A stretch of DNA of 64,000 nucleotides from Arenibacter palladensis (GTDB lineage Bacteria > Bacteroidota > Bacteroidia > Flavobacteriales > Flavobacteriaceae), in the NCBI RefSeq assembly GCF_900129275.1, contig NZ_FQUX01000005.1, positions 62,001 through 126,000 of the forward strand, given 5' to 3'. The notes below the pieces were generated by a model, which saw only the letters and a program-made list of their open reading frames with translations, ran no database searches and was not told the DNA's origin. Below are positions 1-7,551 of the stretch, in pieces. The position numbers and the translations under genes were made by a program. Within the stretch, counting starts at the first letter, position 1. The number at the start of each line of letters is the position of its first letter.

Positions 1-285
1 CCTTCAACATATACTTCGGTTTTATTAAACATATGCCCTTAAATCTGAAATTTATCTGCTTCAGAATATAACATAAAGCTGTTTTCTTACCGTGCCGTTT
101 AATTAAAGTATAGTAATAAAAGAGGGGACAAAATGTCCCCTCATGAATACTTTATATTCTTTCAGCACCGCAAATATACATAATTTTTAGATTCCACAAT
201 AATCTAAGTTATTTATTATGTAAAAGGCAATTTAGGAAGCAGATCAAAAACTTGCCCCGACCTTTGGACAATTTCGTCTAAAATA
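1..285. other. intergenic, no gene recognised
   Basis: I find no convincing coding region here on either strand. The only structured element is the hairpin at 122-142. The stretch is AT-rich and probably the 3' flank of a gene outside the left edge. Confidence 0.5.
117..142 (-). terminator. candidate hairpin terminator
   Basis: A 9-bp perfect stem (GAGGGGACA / TGTCCCCTC) with a 3-nt loop lies at 122-142. On the minus strand it is followed by a T-rich run (CTTTTATTA), so it could stop leftward transcription. The T tract is interrupted, so the call is tentative. Confidence 0.45.
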
Positions 286-315
286 AAAATCCCAATACCT
301 TCGCATTGGGATTTT
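286..315 (-). terminator. terminator downstream of tRNA-Gln
   Basis: An 11-bp inverted repeat (AAAATCCCAAT / ATTGGGATTTT) sits directly downstream of the tRNA-Gln 3' end on the minus strand and is flanked by A/T runs on both sides. It fits an intrinsic terminator for the tRNA transcript and could work in both directions. Confidence 0.65.
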
Positions 316-331
316 ACTTCTAAACTTTCAG

Positions 332-403
332 TTGGCCTACTAGGACTCGAACCTAGAACGACTGGACCAAAACCAGCTGTGTTACCAATTACACCATAGG
401 CCA
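332..403 (-). tRNA. tRNA-Gln (anticodon TTG)
   Basis: The minus strand folds into a full cloverleaf: acceptor TGGCCTA pairs with TAGGCCA over 7 bp, the D stem is GTGT/ACAC, the anticodon stem GCTGG/CCAGT closes a 7-nt loop TTTTGGT giving anticodon TTG, and the T stem is CTAGG/CCTAG with a TTCGAGT loop. The discriminator base is A. The 3' CCA is not encoded, so it must be added after transcription. Confidence 0.95.
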
Positions 404-685
404 CTACCTCGTTTGAGCGTGCAAATTTAAAACAAAGTTTTATATGCACAAATATTTTTATGCCATAATCCAAAAAAATAGAAAAATATTCTTCCAGATC
501 CAATAACGTAGGGGCTACAACAGCACAAAAACTATTCGCCCAAAAGGCACACTACTTTATATTACCCGCATTGGCCCGACAATTGAAGCCCTATGACCTT
601 AATATCATGTTAAAGGTTTATGAAATATATATCCCATTATCTATTTAAATTAGTAAATTCGCCCCTCGGACAAACGACAAACCGC

Positions 686-3600
686 ATGTTTTCAAAAAAT
701 TTCAAAAAATGGGATACCATCACAGGATGGTTTGTTTTTTTTATAGCCCTTATAACTTACGGAATAACCGTTGAACCTACCAGCAGTTTTTGGGATGCTG
801 GTGAATATATCTCAACAGCGGCCAAATTACAGGTAGGCCATCCACCAGGAGCTCCTTTACTACAAATGATCGGTGCATTTATGGCCATGTTCGCCCTGGA
901 ACCCACCCAGGTGGCAAAGATGGTAAACCTAGTTTCCGGAGTTTCCAGTGCCTTTACTATTCTTTTTATGTTCTGGACCATCACCAACCTTACCAGAAAG
1001 CTAATAGCCAAGGAAGAAGTTATAACCAACAGTAAGGCTTTGGCCATTTTGGGAAGTGGCATCGTAGGTTCCTTAACCTTTACCTTTTCTGATAGTTTTT
1101 GGTTCAATGCAACAGAAACCGAAGTCTACGCAATGGCCAGCCTAATAATGTCCCTTCTGCTTTGGCTAGGATTGAAATGGGTAGATGACCTGGAGAACCC
1201 ACGAGGCGATAAATGGATAGTACTTATTTCCTTTGTAGTCGGACTTACCTTTGGAATCCAGTTCATGGGGTTCCTGGCGATACCCACAGTAGGTTTGTTG
1301 TACTACTTTAAAACCTACAAAACCACTACGATAAAGAATTTTCTATTGGCCAATATTATCGTTGTTGCCATATTGATGCTCGTCTATAAATTTTCACTGA
1401 CCTATGTACTAAAGGTTTTTGGCTGGAGCGAGGTATTCTTCATCAATACTATTGGCCTTCCCTTTAACTCGGGAACCATTATCATGGGGCTCATTTTTGT
1501 AGGAGTTTTTTATTGGGGGCTGCGATACACCCGCAATAACAACTATACTGTGGCCAACACCATTGTGCTATGCCTAATGTTTTTATTTTTAGGATTCTCT
1601 TCATGGCTAATGCTCCCCATACGGGCTAATGCCGATGTGGTCATCAACGAAAACGATCCTTCGGACGCCAGATCCTTATTGGCCTATTACAACCGTGAAC
1701 AATACCCTGGAGTGGACAGCCCTGTTTATGGCGCCTATTACTCCGATACCTTTGCCCCTGCCGGGGATGAAAAAGACGAGAAACCCAAATACGAAAAAGA
1801 TCTAAAAGCTGGGAAATATGTTATTGTAAACAACTATAAGGATGCTTTACAAGGACCCAACCCCGATCATGTAGGATTTTTGCCACGGATGTGGAGCGAA
1901 CAGAATGCGGAGAATTATATGAAGTATTTTGACCCGCTGACCTTTAGGATAAAATCCGATTATCTTGGCAACAACGAACTAAGGGAAGCCGTAAACCAAT
2001 TCAAGGACGGTTACGCCAAGGGAGAAATAGACACTTCCCAGTATATAAGGTTCCTAAGGGAGTTTAGCGAATATATTGACGTACAGCCCCCCACGGTAAT
2101 GCAAAATATAAAATACATGTTCCAATTTCAATTTGGCTATATGTACTGGCGTTACTTTATGTGGAATTTTGTAGGTAAACAAGACGATATACAAGGTAGA
2201 TATGACAACCATGGAAATTGGCTAAGCGGTATCAACTTTATTGATAGTGCCAGATTGGGCAGCCAGGACAATCTTCCTAGCGATATTAAGAACAACAAAG
2301 GTAGGAATACCTATTTCTTCCTGCCCCTACTACTGGGTATCATTGGCCTAATATTCCAAATAAGTAGAAACCCCAAACAGTTTTGGGCCTTGTTCGTATT
2401 CTTCATGTTTACGGGTATTGCCATACAATTCTACACCAATCCGGCAATTTTTCAGCCTCGGGAAAGGGATTACTCCCTAGTGGGCTCCTTTTATGTTTTT
2501 GCCCTCTGGATCGGCCTGGGCGTATACGGGCTTTTTGATGAATTCCAAAAACTATTGAGCCCTAAAATATTGGCTCCGGGAATTACAATTCTCTGCCTTT
2601 TGGCCGTTCCCGGTGTAATGGCAATCCAAAACTGGGACGATCACGACAGATCCAATAGGTTTACCGCCAAATCTACCGCTAAGGCCTATCTGGAATCAAC
2701 CAAGGAAGACTCAGGCGCCATTTTGTTTACTATTGGGGACAACGACACTTTCCCACTATGGTACGCCCAGGAGATCGAAGGATACAGAACAGACGTACGA
2801 GTGGTGAACACCAGCCTTTTTGCTACGGATTGGTATATAGACCAAATGAAAAAGAAAGCGTACGAAAGCGACCCAATTCCCTCCCAGCTTACCCATAATG
2901 AATACAAATGGGGATCTAGGGATGCCATATACTTTAACGAACTTACCGAAAGTAGATGGGACATAAAAGACTTTATGAACTGGGTAGGTAGTGACAAGGA
3001 GCAAACCAAATTTAGAAGTATATTACAGAAAAAAGGTGCGGATCTGAGTCAGTATTCCGAAAGCAATTTGGATGTTGTCTACTATCCAACCAATAAAATT
3101 AGGGTTCCAGTAAATAAGAAAAATGTTCTGGAGAGTGGTTTGGTCAAAGAAAAAGATTCCGCACTAATCGTTGATTATATTGATATTGACCTTCCCAAAA
3201 GTGCCCTGCCGAAAAACCGAATCCTGATGTTGGACATCATAGCTAACAATGACTGGAAACGCCCCATATATTTCTCCGGAGGAAGTTTTGATGCCGCAGA
3301 ATACATATGGATGAAAGATTATCTTCAATTGGATGGCCTGGTTTACAAACTGGTGCCCATTAAAACAACCAATAGGAGTTCTTATGAGATGGGCAGGATA
3401 GACAGCGATCTTATGTACGACATTGTAAAAAAATGGGATTGGGGCAATGCAGGAAGCCCGGATATCTATCACGACCCCCAAACCCGAACACAGGCTCTCT
3501 CCTTTAGAGGCAACTTAGCACGTCTTACCGAAACCTTGATTGAAGAAAACAAGATTGAAAAGGCGAAAGACGTGATCAATATTGCTATGGAAAATATGCC

Positions 3601-4018
3601 GGTTGAATATTTCGGGTATTACGCCTTTGTAGAACCTTTTATAGATGGATACTTTAAAGTAGGGGAAAGCCAAAAAGCTAGAAATCTATTCCTAAAATTA
3701 AAAACCATTTACCAGGAACGGTTGGATTATTACGCCAATCTTCCTTTTGAGGAACAGCGAATGTTCTTGGACGAAATTATTCCCGATCTAGAAGCCTACA
3801 GCAGAAATATCGATATTTTAATTACCAACCAAGATCAGGAAACTGCCGAAAAGGAAACCCTTATCTTCAACGAATACATCGAAAAGTTTGAACGCTTTTA
3901 TCGTAACGACCCAATGGAAAGCATCCAAGCTCCAACTTCGGATCCCGATCTAATAGACTCATCGGCCATAGATGCCATTCCGGAAGAACAATTGGACAGC
4001 ATAGCAATTCCAGAATAA
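686..4018 (+). CDS. DUF2723 family membrane protein (TMEM260-like)
   Basis: Large polytopic membrane protein of the DUF2723 family, about 1110 residues. The N-terminal half holds many hydrophobic segments in GT-C style. A conserved acidic motif, SFWDAGEY, lies in the first loop, followed by GHPPGAP, which is diagnostic of the family. From roughly residue 660 on the protein is soluble and ends in a helical, possibly TPR-like region. Human TMEM260 of the same family is a protein O-mannosyltransferase, so a role in protein O-glycosylation at the membrane is a reasonable inference, though unproven for bacteria. I place the start at ATG 686 (MFSKNFKKWDTITGW), which matches how I recall relatives beginning. 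An in-frame ATG at 620 would add 22 residues. The gene stands alone and ends at a strong terminator. Confidence 0.85.
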   Translation: MFSKNFKKWDTITGWFVFFIALITYGITVEPTSSFWDAGEYISTAAKLQVGHPPGAPLLQMIGAFMAMFALEPTQVAKMVNLVSGVSSAFTILFMFWTITNLTRKLIAKEEVITNSKALAILGSGIVGSLTFTFSDSFWFNATETEVYAMASLIMSLLLWLGLKWVDDLENPRGDKWIVLISFVVGLTFGIQFMGFLAIPTVGLLYYFKTYKTTTIKNFLLANIIVVAILMLVYKFSLTYVLKVFGWSEVFFINTIGLPFNSGTIIMGLIFVGVFYWGLRYTRNNNYTVANTIVLCLMFLFLGFSSWLMLPIRANADVVINENDPSDARSLLAYYNREQYPGVDSPVYGAYYSDTFAPAGDEKDEKPKYEKDLKAGKYVIVNNYKDALQGPNPDHVGFLPRMWSEQNAENYMKYFDPLTFRIKSDYLGNNELREAVNQFKDGYAKGEIDTSQYIRFLREFSEYIDVQPPTVMQNIKYMFQFQFGYMYWRYFMWNFVGKQDDIQGRYDNHGNWLSGINFIDSARLGSQDNLPSDIKNNKGRNTYFFLPLLLGIIGLIFQISRNPKQFWALFVFFMFTGIAIQFYTNPAIFQPRERDYSLVGSFYVFALWIGLGVYGLFDEFQKLLSPKILAPGITILCLLAVPGVMAIQNWDDHDRSNRFTAKSTAKAYLESTKEDSGAILFTIGDNDTFPLWYAQEIEGYRTDVRVVNTSLFATDWYIDQMKKKAYESDPIPSQLTHNEYKWGSRDAIYFNELTESRWDIKDFMNWVGSDKEQTKFRSILQKKGADLSQYSESNLDVVYYPTNKIRVPVNKKNVLESGLVKEKDSALIVDYIDIDLPKSALPKNRILMLDIIANNDWKRPIYFSGGSFDAAEYIWMKDYLQLDGLVYKLVPIKTTNRSSYEMGRIDSDLMYDIVKKWDWGNAGSPDIYHDPQTRTQALSFRGNLARLTETLIEENKIEKAKDVINIAMENMPVEYFGYYAFVEPFIDGYFKVGESQKARNLFLKLKTIYQERLDYYANLPFEEQRMFLDEIIPDLEAYSRNIDILITNQDQETAEKETLIFNEYIEKFERFYRNDPMESIQAPTSDPDLIDSSAIDAIPEEQLDSIAIPE

Positions 4019-4025
4019 CGGACAC

Positions 4026-4057
4026 AAAAAAACCGAGACTTAAGTCTCGGTTTTTTT
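4026..4057. terminator. bidirectional terminator
   Basis: A 22-nt perfect palindrome built on AACCGAGACTT has an A run on its left and a T run on its right. It lies between the convergent DUF2723 gene and the thioredoxin-fold gene and can serve both. Confidence 0.9.
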
Positions 4058-4072
4058 ATACTGTTCAATTAA

Positions 4073-4369
4073 TTATAGATACTCATTCAGTATACCAATA
4101 AGGGTATTGGCATCCTGCTCCCCACTTTGCCTCCAGACCATTTCACCTTTCTTGTATATCATCAAGGTTGGTAAGCCTTTTACCCGCAATGCCTGAGAAA
4201 GCTCCTTATTCTTATCCACATCAATCTTAATAACCTTGCCCTTATCGCCCAAGGCAGCGGCAACATCCCGTAGTACAGGGTGCATAGCTGTTGACTGTTC
4301 GTTCCATTCTGCGTAAAAATCCAATAACACAGGAACATTGATATCAATTAATTCACCAAATTTAGACAT
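4073..4369 (-). CDS. thioredoxin-fold protein without cysteines
   Basis: A 98-residue protein with the length and pattern of a thioredoxin: beta-strand VPVLLDFYAEW, then the helix that normally begins with the active site, VIKIDVDKN, and the cis-proline loop GLPTL. The usual WCGPC motif reads WNEQS, and there is no cysteine anywhere in the protein, so it cannot act as a dithiol oxidoreductase. It may be a binding or chaperone-like member of the fold. No signal peptide is visible, so it should be cytoplasmic. It lies convergent to the DUF2723 gene, and the gap to the phosphoesterase stop (4461) is about 90 bp. Confidence 0.8.
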   Translation of the reverse strand: MSKFGELIDINVPVLLDFYAEWNEQSTAMHPVLRDVAAALGDKGKVIKIDVDKNKELSQALRVKGLPTLMIYKKGEMVWRQSGEQDANTLIGILNEYL

Positions 4370-4460
4370 ATACTATTCATTGGGTTATAAATCAAAAATA
4401 AGAAAAAATGTTAAAATACAACTAGTGCTATCATTTTTGTCGACAAGGTAGTAGTTAAAA

Positions 4461-5690
4461 TCAGGTTAACGACCTCTTTTTTAAGGTTATTACAGTAATT
4501 TCCGGCCATATACCAACCCTTCCGGGATATCCCAAAAATCCAAATCCACGGTTTACATTTATCATCTGCCCCATTTCCTCGTAAACTCCGGCCCAATACT
4601 TATACCTCCATCTAGCCGGACTCCATTTTATCCATCCCGGAATTTCTATCCCGAATTGCATGCCATGCGTATGCCCACTTAAGGTAAGATGATAGTGGCA
4701 ATCATCTTTTAACACTTGGTCCTCCCAATGTGATGGGTCATGGCTCATTAAGATCTTAAAATCATCCTTATCAATATTGGAGACCGCCTTTTTAAGGTCG
4801 CCCGCCTTCTTAAAACCTCCCCTACCCCAATTTTCAACTCCTATTAAGGCAATCCTATCGTCTCCCTTTTGCAGATACCTACTATCATTGAGCAAGAGAT
4901 CGAAGCCCATTTCCTTTTGTATATTTTTAAGATCGGTCAAATTATTTCTCTTGGCATCTTCGGTTTCCCAGCTAACATAATCCCCATAATCATGGTTCCC
5001 CAACACTGAAAATTTACCATCTTTTGCACTTAAGGTCGAAAAAAGGCCTTTCCATGGCAACATCTCCTCTGCCATGTTGTTCACCATATCCCCGGTAAAA
5101 AGCAACACATCACTTTTTTGCTTATTGATCAAGTCTATTGCATATTCAATTTTCTCTCTATTATCAAAACTACCACTGTGAACATCGGATATTTGGGTTA
5201 TTCGGTAACCATCGAAACTTTGAGGCAAATCATCGAACTCCAAATTATACTTAAGCACCCTAAAATTATACTTCCCCTTAACCATCCCATACAACAATGC
5301 CGAAAATGGCAAGGCGGCAATACCCATGGCAATCGTGCTTAAAAAACGTCTTCTTTGAGGGAGGCTGAATTCTTTGGTACCGCCAAATATTTTGTGGTAA
5401 CTAGCTGTAAAAAACCTAAAAATATCTTCGGAAAATAAAAATACAATGGTAATCGACATAAAAGTAAGCATTGCCAACAAGAGGCCAAAAGCATAACTTT
5501 TTGGCACGCTCAGCACCCTACCAGGGTCATCGCCCATTGTAAACTGATAGATGAAATTCCCTATAACAAAGAGCGATAAGACCATATAGGCATAATAGAC
5601 CCATGGGTAGCGGGTAGCGGCCTTTATGGCTTGTAAAGTATATATTCCGAGAGTTATATATATAATGATAAAAACAATCCAACGTAGCAT
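4461..5690 (-). CDS. membrane-anchored metallophosphoesterase
   Basis: A 409-residue protein with an N-terminal membrane region (four hydrophobic helices up to about residue 140) followed by a calcineurin-like phosphoesterase domain. All metal-ligand motifs are visible: SDVHSG, FTGDMVN, LGNHDYG, MSHDP and SGHTHG. The layout resembles YkuE-like membrane phosphoesterases, whose substrates include UDP-sugars or phospholipids in some relatives. The substrate here cannot be told from sequence. It probably acts at the cytoplasmic membrane. The thioredoxin-fold gene follows on the same strand. Confidence 0.88.
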   Translation of the reverse strand: MLRWIVFIIIYITLGIYTLQAIKAATRYPWVYYAYMVLSLFVIGNFIYQFTMGDDPGRVLSVPKSYAFGLLLAMLTFMSITIVFLFSEDIFRFFTASYHKIFGGTKEFSLPQRRRFLSTIAMGIAALPFSALLYGMVKGKYNFRVLKYNLEFDDLPQSFDGYRITQISDVHSGSFDNREKIEYAIDLINKQKSDVLLFTGDMVNNMAEEMLPWKGLFSTLSAKDGKFSVLGNHDYGDYVSWETEDAKRNNLTDLKNIQKEMGFDLLLNDSRYLQKGDDRIALIGVENWGRGGFKKAGDLKKAVSNIDKDDFKILMSHDPSHWEDQVLKDDCHYHLTLSGHTHGMQFGIEIPGWIKWSPARWRYKYWAGVYEEMGQMINVNRGFGFLGYPGRVGIWPEITVITLKKRSLT

Positions 5691-5740
5691 CCCTTATTTT
5701 TTTAGCAAAGATATTGGTTTCAAATCCATTAGGTGATTAT

Positions 5741-6469
5741 TTACTTTTCTTTAACTAAGCGGACCACCTCCTTTAAAGTTGCCAAATTACTGACAGCTAT
5801 TTCATCATCCCTAAGAAAGCCAGGACTGCTCATTGCTATTTGAGGCGTTTGGTCCAGCGTTCTGTGAAATTTTATTCCGGACAAATGAACCGCATTAAAC
5901 CCTTTCTTCTTAAATTCCACCACATTGGTATCGCGTATACCTCCCCCGGGCATTATAACACAGTTATTGGATTTTTTAGATAACCTAGTCAATAAGTCAA
6001 TGCCTTCAACGGAAGAATTTTGCTGCCCAGAGCTTAAGATGGTATCTACCTGCAATTCCTGTAATTGCCGTAAGGCAGCCATAGGATCCGTTACCCAATC
6101 GAAGGCCCTATGGAAAGTAAATTCCAAGGGTCGGGAAGCCTCTACCAATTCTTTTGTCCTTTCATAATCCAAGCTAAGGTCCTTGGACAGTACCCCTGAA
6201 ACAATTCCGTTAAAACCTAGATCCCTGCACAGTGCAATATCCCTTTTCATAATCTCAAATTCAAGATCCGAATAAGTAAAATCACCACTTCTGGGTCTTA
6301 CCAATACATTTACGGGAATAGAAATATGTTCCTTTATCAGCTGCAACAGCCCAAATGAAGGGGTAACCCCACCTACGGCAAGCTCGGCACACAACTCAAT
6401 TCGGTCAGCACCAGCTTTTTGGGCATTTAAGGCAGATTCTAAAGAATTGGCGCATACTTCTACAATCAT
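5741..6469 (-). CDS. cutC: CutC family protein
   Basis: A 242-residue TIM-barrel protein of the CutC family. It begins MIVEVCANSLESALNAQKAG, which is the family's usual N-terminus, so I choose ATG 6469 over an in-frame ATG 12 codons upstream. Other family motifs are GADRIELCAEL, GGVTPS, MIRPR-like VNVLVRPRSGDF, FHRAFDW and MPGGGIRD. CutC was linked to copper tolerance in E. coli, but the role is disputed and no enzyme activity is firmly known. The gene is divergent from the glycosylasparaginase gene, with about 40 bp between the starts. Confidence 0.88.
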   Translation of the reverse strand: MIVEVCANSLESALNAQKAGADRIELCAELAVGGVTPSFGLLQLIKEHISIPVNVLVRPRSGDFTYSDLEFEIMKRDIALCRDLGFNGIVSGVLSKDLSLDYERTKELVEASRPLEFTFHRAFDWVTDPMAALRQLQELQVDTILSSGQQNSSVEGIDLLTRLSKKSNNCVIMPGGGIRDTNVVEFKKKGFNAVHLSGIKFHRTLDQTPQIAMSSPGFLRDDEIAVSNLATLKEVVRLVKEK

Positions 6470-6511
6470 ATTTCTTATATTTAGAACCTTAAAATTAAGT
6501 AACACTATCTT

Positions 6512-7507
6512 ATGAAAAGAAGAAATTTCCTTAAAAATTCCACCTTAAGTACTGCTGGATTAATATCAGCACCACTTTTCGCATCATATCAAGAAACCAA
6601 AAAAGTGGTACCGCCCATGTCGGAAGGCATGGAAACGGTAAAACCTATTGTAATCTGTACCTGGAATTTTAAGAATGCCACAGCAAAGGCTTGGGAGGTT
6701 TTGGAAAAAGGAGGTTCTTCCTTGGATGCAGTGGAACAAGGGGTAATGGTAGAGGAGGCAGATCTGAGCAACGAAACGGTTGGTAACGGCGGAAGACCGG
6801 ACAGGGATGGCCATGTTACCTTGGATGCCTGTATCATGGACAAGGATGGCAACTGCGGTGCGGTACTATGTATGGAAAATATTGCGCATCCCATTTCAGT
6901 GGCTAGAAAGGTTATGGAAGATACCCCCCATGTAATGTTGGCCGGAAAAGGAGCGGAGAAATTTGCCTATGAAAAAGGATTCCCAAAAACCAATTTACTT
7001 ACTGAAAAGGCAAAAAAGGATTGGTTGGAATGGAAGAAAAAATCCAAATACGAAACCATAATCAATATAGAAAACCACGACACCATTGGCATGCTTGCCA
7101 TTGACAAAAATGGCGATATTGCAGGAGCCTGTACCACAAGTGGAATGGGATATAAAATGGCCGGACGGGTTGGCGACTCCCCAATTATTGGTGCAGGATT
7201 GTTTGTAGACAACGAAGTTGGCGGGGCTACAGCCACAGGGGTCGGCGAAGAAGTTGTTAGAACCGTTGGCAGCTTCCTAATCGTAGAGCTTATGCGCCAA
7301 GGAAAATCGCCGCAAGAGGCCTGCGAGGAAGGCGTTAGGCGAATCATGAAAAAAAACAAGGATAGAAGGGATTTTCAAATTGGGTTTATCGCCATCAACA
7401 AGAAGGGGGAAACCGGAGGTTATTGCATACACCCAGGGTTTAGCTACAGCCAATTTACAGAGGCAGGACAGAGCAACAATCCAACGGAGACATTTTTGAA
7501 ATCCTAA
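6512..7507 (+). CDS. N4-(beta-N-acetylglucosaminyl)-L-asparaginase (Ntn hydrolase)
   Basis: A 331-residue glycosylasparaginase of the isoaspartyl peptidase/asparaginase 2 family. It cleaves the GlcNAc-Asn bond left after glycoprotein breakdown. The N-terminus MKRRNFLKNS plus a hydrophobic stretch is a twin-arginine signal peptide, so the enzyme is exported folded. The autocleavage site NHD|TIGM is present, with Thr191 as the expected nucleophile of the mature beta chain, followed by GACTTSGM and the substrate-binding GDSPIIGAG. Start ATG 6512 gives the Tat signal directly at the N-terminus. polA follows 44 bp downstream on the same strand. Confidence 0.9.
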   Translation: MKRRNFLKNSTLSTAGLISAPLFASYQETKKVVPPMSEGMETVKPIVICTWNFKNATAKAWEVLEKGGSSLDAVEQGVMVEEADLSNETVGNGGRPDRDGHVTLDACIMDKDGNCGAVLCMENIAHPISVARKVMEDTPHVMLAGKGAEKFAYEKGFPKTNLLTEKAKKDWLEWKKKSKYETIINIENHDTIGMLAIDKNGDIAGACTTSGMGYKMAGRVGDSPIIGAGLFVDNEVGGATATGVGEEVVRTVGSFLIVELMRQGKSPQEACEEGVRRIMKKNKDRRDFQIGFIAINKKGETGGYCIHPGFSYSQFTEAGQSNNPTETFLKS

Positions 7508-7551
7508 TTTTCAATTTCAAAATATCCAAATCTTAACAAGAATCAAATATA

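Noticed and set aside
757-1107. Minus-strand reading frame inside the DUF2723 gene
   Set aside because: It lies entirely antisense to a long conserved coding region and has no domain of its own.
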